A stretch of DNA of 64,000 nt. Source: Winogradskyella pelagia. Lineage in GTDB: Bacteria > Bacteroidota > Bacteroidia > Flavobacteriales > Flavobacteriaceae. The translations under genes and the position numbers were made by a program. The stretch spans positions 1-64,000 of the forward strand of contig NZ_JAGEVF010000011.1 in NCBI RefSeq assembly GCF_017581965.1, in the 5' to 3' direction. Under the pieces are notes generated by a model. The model was not told the DNA's origin and ran no database searches. It saw only the letters and a program-made list of their open reading frames with translations. This document shows, piece by piece, positions 19,379-27,485 of this stretch; the first letter of the stretch is position 1; every line of letters begins with the position of its first letter.

Positions 19379-20269
19379 CTACCTTTTGTTTCTTGGATGT
19401 GCCTTGACATAAACCTTTTTTAACTCTGCAATACTGTTATGCGTATATACCTGAGTTGCTGCTAAACTAGTATGTCCGAGAAGTTCTTTCACCGCATTTA
19501 AATCCGCTCCTCCATTTAGCAAATGCGTAGCAAATGAATGTCTTAAGACATGCGGACTACATTTTGCTTTTGAAGAAGCTTTACTAAAATACTTATTTAT
19601 AATTCTGTAAACAAGCGTTTCATAAATTTTAAGACCCTTTTCTGTTAAGAACAAATACTCAAAATCCTCTATGTGTGATAATCCTTTCCTAAACTCTAAA
19701 TAATTATGAAGCGATTGAATTGTAGAGTCTAAAAGTGGTATATATCTCTCTTTATTTCGCTTTCCTAATACTTTTAACTGCTTTAAATTAAAATCTAAAT
19801 CTGCTATTTTAATATTAATCAGTTCTATTCTTCTTATTCCCGTGGTATAAAATAACTCTATGATGGTATAATTTCTAGAGCTAACGAAATCATCAACTAG
19901 TATTGTTTCATTTAAAACCAGCCTTAATTCTTCTTGAGAAAACGGTACGTTTATTTTTTTTCCAACTTTTAAGGCTTTGTGCTGATTTAATGGGTTGGTA
20001 TCTGTTATACCAATTTTCTGTAGAAATTTGAAATATACATTGAGAGAAGAAACCTTTCTATTTATAGTTCTGTTAGATATCCCTTTTTCGACTAAAATTA
20101 CAATCCACTGTCTTATCTCGGAATAGCCAATTTCTTTAATTTTTACGACATCATGCTCTTGTTTTAAGAAATCCTGGAACGCCTTTATATCGTTAAGATA
20201 TGCCTTTACGGTATGGTCTGAATAGTTTCGTTCTAGAATTAAATAATCTGAAAATTCAGTTTTACTCAC
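19379..20269 (-). CDS. xerC: Tyrosine recombinase, XerC-like
   Basis: This is a site-specific tyrosine recombinase of 296 residues, the size of XerC/XerD proteins that resolve chromosome dimers at dif. The catalytic set is complete: R146 (TTGIR), K170 (VLGK), H240 and R243 (HVLRH), H266 (LGHTS) and Y275 (TQVYTH). The N-terminal SAM-like DNA-binding domain covers about residues 5-90. The start codon is GTG at 20269. It lies between rpsU and hpf, a setting of housekeeping genes, which argues for a chromosomal XerC rather than a phage or element integrase. No attachment site or element genes are nearby. Confidence 0.9.
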   Translation of the reverse strand: MSKTEFSDYLILERNYSDHTVKAYLNDIKAFQDFLKQEHDVVKIKEIGYSEIRQWIVILVEKGISNRTINRKVSSLNVYFKFLQKIGITDTNPLNQHKALKVGKKINVPFSQEELRLVLNETILVDDFVSSRNYTIIELFYTTGIRRIELINIKIADLDFNLKQLKVLGKRNKERYIPLLDSTIQSLHNYLEFRKGLSHIEDFEYLFLTEKGLKIYETLVYRIINKYFSKASSKAKCSPHVLRHSFATHLLNGGADLNAVKELLGHTSLAATQVYTHNSIAELKKVYVKAHPRNKR

Positions 20270-20321
20270 GGTTTAATCAAATATCCTTAAAGATAATCAA
20301 ATGATTTTGGATTTTATATTT

Positions 20322-20349
20322 AAAAAAAATCCCACGGAAGTCGTGGGAT
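20322..20349 (-). terminator. Intrinsic terminator after rpsU
   Basis: ATCCCACG (20329-20336) pairs with CGTGGGAT (20342-20349) over a five-base loop. Eight A residues precede it on the plus strand, giving a strong U tract in the minus-strand RNA. It lies between rpsU and xerC. Confidence 0.88.
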
Positions 20350-20368
20350 CAATTTTGTTTATCTTAGT

Positions 20369-20563
20369 TTAAGACAACTCCATATCTTTCAAAATCTGAA
20401 TGTACTTAGCCTTTTGGAGTTGTTTTCTCCTTTTAACTGAAGGCTTGGCAAACTCTTTACACGTTTGCAATTGGCGCTTTGCTCCTGCTCTATCAAACTT
20501 TTGCTTGTAACGCTTTAAAGCTCTTTCAATATTCTCACCTTCGCTAACTGCAATTTTGAACAT
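20369..20563 (-). CDS. rpsU: Ribosomal protein bS21
   Basis: S21 is a small 30S protein needed near the anti-Shine-Dalgarno end of 16S rRNA. The 64 residues match the family: EGENIERALKRYKQKFDRAG, followed by a very basic middle (KPSVKRRKQLQKAKYIQ). It has a good TAnnTTTG promoter about 36 bases upstream and its own terminator. It therefore looks monocistronic and strongly expressed. In Bacteroidota S21 is thought to help sequester the anti-Shine-Dalgarno sequence, in line with the absence of such sites in this window. Confidence 0.97.
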   Translation of the reverse strand: MFKIAVSEGENIERALKRYKQKFDRAGAKRQLQTCKEFAKPSVKRRKQLQKAKYIQILKDMELS

Positions 20564-20598
20564 ATCGCCTTAACCTCACCTCGTTTAAATTTGCGGCG

Positions 20599-20628
20599 CA
20601 AATATAACAAGTAAATAATTATCTACAA
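20599..20628 (-). promoter_or_regulatory. Candidate rpsU promoter
   Basis: On the minus strand TTG (20626-20628) lies 19 bases before TATATTTG (20599-20606), a full match to the Bacteroidota -33/-7 arrangement. The rpsU ATG is 36 bases further on. Confidence 0.65.
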
Positions 20629-20649
20629 TTCATTTTACTTCATTGAGTC

Positions 20650-21118
20650 TCTTACTATAAATCTTTCTGATTCATCTTAGCGTTAATTTGGAATAATTTT
20701 CGCCAATCTGGCTATTTAAAACCTATGTTGCGGGCTTATAGTCTTTATCGTCGATTACCATCTTGGCGATAATTTGGGATAATTTTCGCCAATCCAGCTA
20801 TTTAAAACCTATGTTGCGGGCTTATAGTCTTTTTCGTCCATTACCATCTTGGCGATAATTTGAAATATTTTTCGCCAATCTGGTTATTTAAAACCTATGT
20901 TGCGGGCTTATAGTCTTTATCGTCGATTACCATCTTGGCGATAATTTGGGATAATTTTCGCCAATCTGGCTATTTAAAACCTATGTTGCAGGCTTATAGT
21001 CTTTATCGTCGATTACCATCTTGGCGATAATTTGGGATAATTTTCGCCAATCTGGCTATTTAAAACCTATGTTGCGGGCTTATAGTCTTTATCGTCGATT
21101 ACCATCTTGGCGATAATT
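20650..21118. repeat. 86-bp tandem repeat array derived from the 3' end of the acyl-CoA dehydrogenase gene
   Basis: The 11-mer ACCTATGTTGC recurs at 20721, 20807, 20893, 20979 and 21065, exactly 86 bases apart. The last copy is the true end of the coding sequence. Each unit, read on the minus strand, repeats the final 13 codons with stop (MVIDDKDYKPAT) plus about 47 downstream bases. Each complete unit also contains TTGGCGATAATT and AATTTTCGCCAA, which form a 12-base stem with one mismatch around TGGGAT. Four complete units are followed, at about 20650-20720, by a decayed copy. Unit 2 (about 20830-20890) is the most divergent. No spacers and no reading frame run through it. Confidence 0.97.
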
Positions 21119-22233
21119 TCTCTTAAAATTTCAGAAGTACCGCCTCCGATTGGTCCTAAACGACTATCTCTCGACATTCTTGCTAAAGGATACTCTTCCA
21201 TGTAGCCATATCCTCCTAAGAATTGTAAGCATTGATAAATCACATCATCTGCCATTTTAGTGGATTGTAGCTTGGACATTGTAGCTTCTTTAACTACATA
21301 GTCTCCCTTATCTAGTCTTTTAGTTACATAATAATTGAATTGCTTACAAATCTCCATTTGGGTTTCGCAATCCGCAAAGGTGTGTCTTAACGCTTGAAAT
21401 TTATCAATAGTTTTACCAAAGGCTGTTCTTTCGCTCATATACCGTTTTGCATACTCCAAGGCATATTGTGCTCTAGCATGAGCATTTACGCCCATAATTA
21501 GACGCTCAAGAGCAAAGTGCTGCATTATATAAGGAAATCCTTGATTTACCTCACCCATTAAATTAGTGGCAGGAATCTCAACATTGTCAAAGGCTATTTC
21601 TCCAGTATCAGAAGCGCGCCATCCAAGTTTATCGAGTTTTGTAGCTGAAACACCTGCAGTATCTCTATCTACTAGAAAAATACTAATTCCCTTATTTCCT
21701 AATTCAGGACTAGTCTTTGCTGCCACCACTAAATAATCACTATAAACACCATTCGTTATAAATGTTTTTGAACCGTTGATAACATAGCTATCTCCTTTTT
21801 TTACAGCGGTGGTTCTCATACCTGCTACATCGCTTCCGCCAAACGGTTCCGTGATACAGAGGCAACCTATCATATCTCCACTTATACTCGCAGTCAAATA
21901 TTTATTCTTCATTGCCTCATCCCCTTCTTTATTGAGATGAGTCATAGCCAAATAGGCGTGTGCCCAAATAGCAGCCGCAAAGCCACCCGAATTTATTCGT
22001 TGTAATTCTTCTAATAGTATTATAGTATAGAATAAGTCTAGATCTAGACCTCCATATGCTTCTGGATAAGCCAAACCAAAGTAGCCCATATCTCCAAACT
22101 TCTTCCAAATAAAACGCTCTATCTGTCCCGTTTCTTCCCATTTTTCTATGTGTGGAACAACCTCTTTTTGCAAGAAATCACGCAGACTTTCTCTAAACAA
22201 TTCATGTTCTTCGTTAAAGTATAGATTTGGCAT
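21067..22233 (-). CDS. Acyl-CoA dehydrogenase
   Basis: This is an FAD-dependent acyl-CoA dehydrogenase of 388 residues. The family signatures are present: CLCITEPFGGSDVAGM (about 124-139), the RTAFGKTIDKFQALRH segment, and FLGGYGYMEEYPLARMSRDS near the end. The usual short/medium-chain catalytic Glu position in YEGT is GGGT here. A Glu stands at residue 243 in FALERL, the position used by long-chain and isovaleryl-CoA dehydrogenases. A branched-chain or long-chain substrate is therefore more likely (inference). The gene is 17 bases downstream of the helix-hairpin-helix gene and has its own TATATTTG box. Its last 13 codons are reiterated in the tandem array that follows. Confidence 0.93.
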   Translation of the reverse strand: MPNLYFNEEHELFRESLRDFLQKEVVPHIEKWEETGQIERFIWKKFGDMGYFGLAYPEAYGGLDLDLFYTIILLEELQRINSGGFAAAIWAHAYLAMTHLNKEGDEAMKNKYLTASISGDMIGCLCITEPFGGSDVAGMRTTAVKKGDSYVINGSKTFITNGVYSDYLVVAAKTSPELGNKGISIFLVDRDTAGVSATKLDKLGWRASDTGEIAFDNVEIPATNLMGEVNQGFPYIMQHFALERLIMGVNAHARAQYALEYAKRYMSERTAFGKTIDKFQALRHTFADCETQMEICKQFNYYVTKRLDKGDYVVKEATMSKLQSTKMADDVIYQCLQFLGGYGYMEEYPLARMSRDSRLGPIGGGTSEILREIIAKMVIDDKDYKPAT

Positions 22234-22250
22234 TTTTTTATCAATTTTGA

Positions 22251-23126
22251 TTATAAATGCAAATATAACTTAATAATCTCTATTTTTTTGACAGGAAATT
22301 GTTCAACTTTTGTTAATTCCTCAAAAGCTTTAAAGCCTTCTCTAAGGGTTCTTTCTTCGATAATATTATTAGCAATTTCGTAATCGATATACTTGATTTT
22401 AACCAAATCGTCTCGCGTGGCAGTATTTAAATCAAGCTTTGTAATTGATCTAGGTGTCTTTACAGTAAAGTTGTCTTTTATACGTTCTATGACTTCGGGT
22501 GTTAGCCCATAGACTTCAATCAACTCTACGTCGCTGTGGAATCCTCCCGAAAATTTACTTCTATATGCAACAATTCGTTCAGAAAGCTTTTCACCTACAC
22601 CATAGACTTTTTGCAATTGAGAAGCCGAAGCCTTATTTAAATCTATTTTTTCATCATACGTCTTGGAAATATTATTGTCCTTTATATATGATGCTCGATT
22701 ATTCCTATTTGAGCCAGGGTTTGTCACCCATTCAGGAAATTTGAAATATGGAGCTAATACTTTGAGTAGAGAATCTGAAACTTTTGTAACGTTCTGAAAT
22801 TGTTTCACCGAATTTATCCATTGCTCCCTAGCCCTAAACTGATGGAGTCTGTCTATTTCTTCAGTAGACATTCCCAGAGTGTACCCTTTGTAGTCAGTAA
22901 TATAATTAGGATTAAAAGGGTAAATTTTTGGCTTTCTATTTTCAATTTCTACTAGTATAATTGAATCTAACTCCTTTCTAAAGACGTCAAGTTCTCGAGC
23001 ATCAATAGGAACATTATCTTTTGAAAAATCGACAAAAGCATAAACGCATTGTGCTAAAATGATAATAACGATCAATAAAAAAATCCCATTCCGTTCGTTA
23101 TTAGAAAACTGAAAATGGGATTTCAT
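22251..23126 (-). CDS. Helix-hairpin-helix membrane protein (ComEA-like DNA-binding domain)
   Basis: This 291-residue protein has one N-terminal membrane segment (about residues 14-33, GIFLLIVIIILAQCVYAF). Two C-terminal helix-hairpin-helix units follow, about residues 165-225 (LNKASASQLQKVYGVGEKLS) and 230-290 (LNTATRDDLVKIKYIDYEIA). ComEA-like proteins with this layout bind DNA outside the inner membrane during uptake. The long middle linker and the conserved distribution in Bacteroidota leave other roles open. It is 17 bases downstream of the alanine symporter gene, with which it is probably cotranscribed. I see no other competence genes here. Confidence 0.85.
   Translation of the reverse strand: MKSHFQFSNNERNGIFLLIVIIILAQCVYAFVDFSKDNVPIDARELDVFRKELDSIILVEIENRKPKIYPFNPNYITDYKGYTLGMSTEEIDRLHQFRAREQWINSVKQFQNVTKVSDSLLKVLAPYFKFPEWVTNPGSNRNNRASYIKDNNISKTYDEKIDLNKASASQLQKVYGVGEKLSERIVAYRSKFSGGFHSDVELIEVYGLTPEVIERIKDNFTVKTPRSITKLDLNTATRDDLVKIKYIDYEIANNIIEERTLREGFKAFEELTKVEQFPVKKIEIIKLYLHL
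22260..22267 (-). promoter_or_regulatory. Candidate -7 box upstream of acyl-CoA dehydrogenase
   Basis: TATATTTG on the minus strand fits TAnnTTTG. It lies inside the last codons of the helix-hairpin-helix gene, 26 bases before the dehydrogenase ATG. I see no clear -33 element. Confidence 0.4.
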
Positions 23127-23143
23127 ATTAAGTTAATTTTTTT

Positions 23144-24766
23144 CTACAGCATTTCGTTCAAATCCTCTGCACCTTCTTCTATAGCTTCTTCTTTAACACT
23201 AATTGCCTTATAGTATTTATTCAATTCTTTCTTAATAATTGGCGAGAGCATTATAACACCAATGATGTTTGGCACTACCATTGCAAATATCATGGCATCC
23301 GAAAAATCAATTACCGCTCCAAGACTTATAGAAGCACCTATAACAACAAATATTAAAAACAAAAGTTTGTATGCCAAGTCTGAAACCTTGCCTTTACCAA
23401 ACAAGAACACCCAACCTTGCATTCCATAATAAGACCATGAAATCATAGTTGAAAATGCAAATAATATAACAGCTATAGTTAAAATAATGGAAAAATGAGG
23501 TATTACCGAATCAAAAGCAGTAGCAGTGATTTCTACACCTTCCTTAATTTCAACGCCATATTCCATAAATGCTCCATCAAAGTTTGTAATCACAATTACC
23601 AATGCGGTCATAGTACAAATAACTACAGTATCTACAAATGGCTCTAATAACGCTACGATACCTTCGGATGCGGGATATTTAGTTCTAACAGCTGAATGCG
23701 CTATGGCAGCAGAACCTACTCCTGCTTCATTTGAAAATGCTCCTCTTCTTATACCTTGAATCATAACACCAATCAATCCTCCGGCGATTCCCAAACCAGA
23801 AAAGGCACCTTCATAAATCAGGCTGAAGGCATCATCTATTAAGGTAAAATTAGCTCCTAAAATAATAAGAGCAGCCAACACATATATTCCTGCCATAAAC
23901 GGCACTATCTTCTCAGTAACCTTGGCTATACGTTTAATTCCTCCAATTATTACAATTGCAACAAGTACTGCCATTACAAGTCCAAAATATAAACCAGCAT
24001 TAGAGCCTTCTAAATCAAATAATTTAATGAATTGTGCTGCCGCTTGATTGGCTTGGAACATGTTCCCTCCTCCGAAAGAACCACCAATAACAAATATGGC
24101 AAATAAAACAGCCAATACTTTACCCAAGCCCGCCATTCCTTTAGCCCGTAATCCCTTTGTAAGGTAATACATTGGACCTCCATAAACTGTTCCGTCTTCT
24201 CCAACGTCGCGATATTTTACGCCAAGAGTACATTCTGCAAACTTAGAAGCCATTCCCAGTAAACCGGCCAAAATCATCCAAAAGGTTGCACCTGGCCCAC
24301 CAATAGATAGTGCCACAGCAACACCTGCTATATTTCCTAAACCAACCGTAGCGGACAACGCTGCTGTTAATGCCTGAAAATGTGAAACTTCTCCGTCTGC
24401 GCCTTCATCTCTAATGGTTTCAATTATATCTGCTCCTTCATTGGGTGTACTGTCGCCATATAAAGTATCAGCGCCATGTTTTTCAATATCTTCATACTTA
24501 CCGCTAACCACTCTGATTGCAGTCCTAAAACCGGTTACATTGATAAACTTAAAGTAAATTGTAAAAAACAATGCACCTCCCACCAATACTATTAATACCC
24601 AAGGAATCTTATATTGTTCAGAAAAGGGTATTTCATAAAAAATGGCGTCGACAAACCATCCCGTATAATCCTTAAAAATAGTATCAATTTTTTCTGATAT
24701 TGTCTCTTGAGCAAAATTGAGTAAAGGGAATAAAAGAGCACAAGTAAGTATGAATGCCTTCTTCAT
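23144..24766 (-). CDS. Sodium:alanine/glycine symporter (AGCS family)
   Basis: This is a 540-residue inner-membrane transporter of the alanine-or-glycine:cation symporter family. It couples amino acid uptake to Na+ (or H+). Diagnostic motifs include FQALTAALSATVGLGNIAGV and GPGATFWMILAGLLGMASKF near residues 130-175. The later stretch RRGAFSNEAGVGSAAIAHSA leads into KYPASEGIVALLEPFVDT. An N-terminal signal-like helix ending NFAQ and a long periplasmic segment precede the transport core, common in Bacteroidota members. The C-terminal tail is acidic (EEAIEEGAEDLNEML). It heads a likely three-gene transcript with the helix-hairpin-helix and dehydrogenase genes. Confidence 0.93.
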   Translation of the reverse strand: MKKAFILTCALLFPLLNFAQETISEKIDTIFKDYTGWFVDAIFYEIPFSEQYKIPWVLIVLVGGALFFTIYFKFINVTGFRTAIRVVSGKYEDIEKHGADTLYGDSTPNEGADIIETIRDEGADGEVSHFQALTAALSATVGLGNIAGVAVALSIGGPGATFWMILAGLLGMASKFAECTLGVKYRDVGEDGTVYGGPMYYLTKGLRAKGMAGLGKVLAVLFAIFVIGGSFGGGNMFQANQAAAQFIKLFDLEGSNAGLYFGLVMAVLVAIVIIGGIKRIAKVTEKIVPFMAGIYVLAALIILGANFTLIDDAFSLIYEGAFSGLGIAGGLIGVMIQGIRRGAFSNEAGVGSAAIAHSAVRTKYPASEGIVALLEPFVDTVVICTMTALVIVITNFDGAFMEYGVEIKEGVEITATAFDSVIPHFSIILTIAVILFAFSTMISWSYYGMQGWVFLFGKGKVSDLAYKLLFLIFVVIGASISLGAVIDFSDAMIFAMVVPNIIGVIMLSPIIKKELNKYYKAISVKEEAIEEGAEDLNEML

Positions 24767-24864
24767 TTAGTTTATTTGTTAGTTAGATTATGATTTTTAA
24801 AGCTGACAAGATGCTAAAAAAAAATGAGGTTTTAAAGCCTAATTCGTTAAAATGGATTTAAAAT

Positions 24865-25887
24865 CTAGCCAATATTGTATTCTGAATTTAGTCTTTGAAT
24901 CTGTTCGGGGCGACCCAAGACCACAATTTTAGAACCTGATACGAGTTTTGTATCTGCCTCAGGATTTACTATGTATTCCCCTTTTTCATCCTTAAAGCCA
25001 ATAACCGAACAGCCTGTTTTCTTTCTTAAGTCTAATTCTCTAATGGTTTTTACTTGTTTAGTATCATATAATTGGTCGGCCTTAACTTCTTCTACATTAA
25101 TATTGCGTTCACCGACAATTCCTAAATTGTCGATAAACTCCACAAGATCCGGAATAACAACTAGAGAGGCCATATGGTCGCCACCAATTTTATCAGGTAA
25201 AATTACGTTGTTGGCACCTGCTAATTTTAATTTATTGTAAGAAGTCTCTTCTGAGGCCCTACTAATAATTATTAAATTTTTATTTATTTGCCTTGCAGAA
25301 AGCACCACAAACAGATTATCTGCATCGCTAGGCAATGCACTTATTAAAGTACTAGCCTTTTCAATACCAGCTTCAAGAAGAGTTTCGTCTTCATTAGCAT
25401 TTCCATATACAAAGGGAATATTATCTTCTTGGAATCTTTCAACAATCTCTTTATCGCGTTCAATTATTACAAATGGTCTTTTGTAAGCCAATAGTTTTCT
25501 GGCAGCTTGCTTTCCGTTGCGACCAAAACCACATATAATAATATGGTCTGTCATTGAATTTATTCGCTTTTGCATCTTCCTTTGTTTTATATCTTCAAAA
25601 TTATTTCTGCTTAATATATATTCGGTAATTATAGATATGGCATAACCGACAATAACCACACTTGCCAGTATTAAAAAAATGGTAAATATTTTTGAGGCGG
25701 TATCTAGGGGATTAACTTCCGCAAACCCAACCGTGGTAATGGTTATAACCGTCATATAGGCGGCATCAATCCATTCATAGCCAGATATAAATTTATAACC
25801 TAAAACACCTATGCACATTAAAATGATAAGCATCACTAATGCCGTATATATCTTAGAACGGAATAATCGGATTAATGGGTTACTCAT
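24865..25887 (-). CDS. Potassium channel protein with RCK (TrkA-N/TrkA-C) domains
   Basis: This 340-residue protein has two membrane helices (about 13-32 and 66-90) around a pore loop. The filter reads TTVGFAE (residues 51-57) rather than the commoner TVGYGD. A cytoplasmic RCK-N domain follows with the nucleotide-binding HIIICGFGRNGKQAARKLL and the acidic end IIERDKE. A TrkA-C domain lies near the C-terminus (about 265-340). This is the MthK/Kch-type architecture of ligand-gated K+ channels. It begins three bases after the PspC-like gene and is probably in one operon with it and the DUF2851 gene. Ion selectivity cannot be proved from the variant filter. Confidence 0.9.
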   Translation of the reverse strand: MSNPLIRLFRSKIYTALVMLIILMCIGVLGYKFISGYEWIDAAYMTVITITTVGFAEVNPLDTASKIFTIFLILASVVIVGYAISIITEYILSRNNFEDIKQRKMQKRINSMTDHIIICGFGRNGKQAARKLLAYKRPFVIIERDKEIVERFQEDNIPFVYGNANEDETLLEAGIEKASTLISALPSDADNLFVVLSARQINKNLIIISRASEETSYNKLKLAGANNVILPDKIGGDHMASLVVIPDLVEFIDNLGIVGERNINVEEVKADQLYDTKQVKTIRELDLRKKTGCSVIGFKDEKGEYIVNPEADTKLVSGSKIVVLGRPEQIQRLNSEYNIG

Positions 25888-25890
25888 AGT

Positions 25891-26118
25891 TTACAAATCA
25901 AATACCGACGTGCGTTTTGTATAGATAATGTCTTTAATTCGCATCCAGAATGCTAAGAATAGATATAGCGCAAAACCAAAGCCTAAGGTGACAAAGGTGA
26001 GGTATATAAAAGAAGTTCTTACTATTTTTGCTCTAATTCCCAAACGGTCTGCAATCCTTTGACACACGTAGTATCCACGCTTTTGAAAATATAGTAATAG
26101 AGCATAAAACCATTTCAT
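25891..26118 (-). CDS. PspC domain small membrane protein
   Basis: This 75-residue protein fits the PspC family. It has an N-terminal segment rich in aromatics, the conserved CQRIADRLGIRAKIVRTSF, and one long hydrophobic helix (about residues 37-60). PspC proteins take part in envelope stress responses in proteobacteria. Stand-alone Bacteroidota members have no defined role. It overlaps no neighbour but leaves only three bases to the K+ channel and 12 to the DUF2851 gene, so one transcript is likely. Confidence 0.85.
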   Translation of the reverse strand: MKWFYALLLYFQKRGYYVCQRIADRLGIRAKIVRTSFIYLTFVTLGFGFALYLFLAFWMRIKDIIYTKRTSVFDL

Positions 26119-26130
26119 ATCGCAATGTAA

Positions 26131-27402
26131 TTATTTTTTAAGGATTAGACTATTGCCAATACGACAATATAGGCATCTGTTTTTATCACAATATTCTTGT
26201 TTTAATTCTAGCAGCGCTTGTGAAACCAATGCACTTTTGTTTAAGGATTTTAGGTCTAAAAATTTATTGACAATCGAATTACTTTCAATTTTTATATTTT
26301 GAACAAGGTCTAACAAGTTATCTTCTACAGAATTACTATATGTTTTAGCATAACTAAACTTAATTGGAATTATGGTATTGATTAAAAGTAGGTCTATAAA
26401 TAATTTTGAAAGTTTTTTATTTGATGATTTTGATGATTTTGAAAATGTATAGTGGGTCTTCCAAAATTCTGATGTGCCAACACCAAAAAAATCATAAAAT
26501 TCCTTAAGCTCTTTCATCTCAATAATTTTTGAGAATAATGCCGTTCTTTGGGCATAAATATTTGCCAATTGCGATAATCTTATTGTTGGAAAACTAGAAG
26601 GTCTCAATCTAAAAAAATTAACTTGGGCTACACTAGAATTATCTAATGTGAATTTATGCCTGAGAAAAGTATATCGTTCCTTTAAATCCTTGAAATAACT
26701 TTCCTCAAAATCTTTCTCTAACAATTTTCCTTGTCCAAAAAACAAAGCCTCTATGTCTAGGTTATTATTTTGAAGTTTTCTAACAATAGAAAAATCAAAT
26801 GAGTTTGAAATACTCTTAAAGGAATTAGCATTGACTTTAAGTCCAAAATTTTTAAATAGCATTTTAAACAATACAGCTTCCCAATCATTATTTGAAACTA
26901 CCAACAACTCCTGTATTCTCTGTGATTTACGTTCTAGACGGTGCACGTACAATCGATCTAACCAGTTGTCTAATAAAAAATCATCGACTTCTGAAAAATT
27001 GGATTCGCAATTAATCCAAGATTTAGATTTAATTAAACTGAGATAATTATTTTCTAGACTACGGTCAACATAGGGCTTAATTTCTAAAGTTGGTATCTCG
27101 GTGTTATTGTTTCGGTAAACGGCTGAATCATGTACCCAAACCACATGTAAGATAACATTGTCATAGGCCTTATCAATTTCATGATGATGGGCGTACCAAT
27201 CTGATGCCTTAATATGAATCTCAACATTACCAGCCCAAAGCTGACCTCCTATTCTAATTTTTGCATTGAAAAAATCTGGACCAGTATTTTTATTGTATTG
27301 CCCAGGATTTACAATTTCAATTGGCTCCTTGTCTGAAGAAACAAATTGAAGCGTATTGAATTTTTGATATTTCCAGATATAGTGAAGAAACTCTTCTTGC
27401 AT
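26131..27402 (-). CDS. DUF2851 family protein
   Basis: This is a cytoplasmic protein of 423 residues from the ATG at 27402 (MQEEFLHYIWKYQKF). An upstream TTG at 27432 would add ten residues, but it lies inside a hairpin terminator and gives a non-family N-terminus, so I reject it. The family signature is clear: the N-terminal GQYNKNTGPDFFNAKIRIGG and WAGNVEIHIKASDWYAHHH, and a C-terminal CxxxxCxxC group (CDKNRCLYCRIGNSLI). DUF2851 proteins are widespread in Bacteroidota and of unknown function. The histidine-rich start and Cys-rich end suggest metal binding (inference). It is the first gene of a group with pspC and the K+ channel. Confidence 0.88.
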   Translation of the reverse strand: MQEEFLHYIWKYQKFNTLQFVSSDKEPIEIVNPGQYNKNTGPDFFNAKIRIGGQLWAGNVEIHIKASDWYAHHHEIDKAYDNVILHVVWVHDSAVYRNNNTEIPTLEIKPYVDRSLENNYLSLIKSKSWINCESNFSEVDDFLLDNWLDRLYVHRLERKSQRIQELLVVSNNDWEAVLFKMLFKNFGLKVNANSFKSISNSFDFSIVRKLQNNNLDIEALFFGQGKLLEKDFEESYFKDLKERYTFLRHKFTLDNSSVAQVNFFRLRPSSFPTIRLSQLANIYAQRTALFSKIIEMKELKEFYDFFGVGTSEFWKTHYTFSKSSKSSNKKLSKLFIDLLLINTIIPIKFSYAKTYSNSVEDNLLDLVQNIKIESNSIVNKFLDLKSLNKSALVSQALLELKQEYCDKNRCLYCRIGNSLILKK

Positions 27403-27414
27403 ACCAATAAAAAT

Positions 27415-27447
27415 AAAAAATCTCAACTTCAAAAGTCAAGATTTTTT
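27415..27447 (-). terminator. Terminator between cysteine synthase-like gene and DUF2851 gene
   Basis: AAAAAATCT and AGATTTTTT flank an inner ACTT/AAGT pairing (27415-27447). T runs lie on both sides, so it could work in either direction. It follows the cysteine synthase-like gene on the minus strand. Confidence 0.65.
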
Positions 27448-27485
27448 AATTCAATTTTATTTATTGATTCTTTTAGTCCCGTAGC

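Noticed and set aside
19379-20269. Integrase of a mobile element
   Set aside because: It is a XerC-size tyrosine recombinase among rpsU and hpf, with no attachment repeats, excision genes or cargo. The tRNA genes nearby are intact without duplicated ends.
20650-21118. CRISPR array
   Set aside because: The units are 86 bases with no unique spacers, no cas genes are near, and the repeat is the 3' end of a coding gene.
27403-27432. Longer N-terminus of the DUF2851 protein
   Set aside because: It needs a TTG start and lies inside a terminator hairpin; ATG 27402 gives the family's usual beginning.
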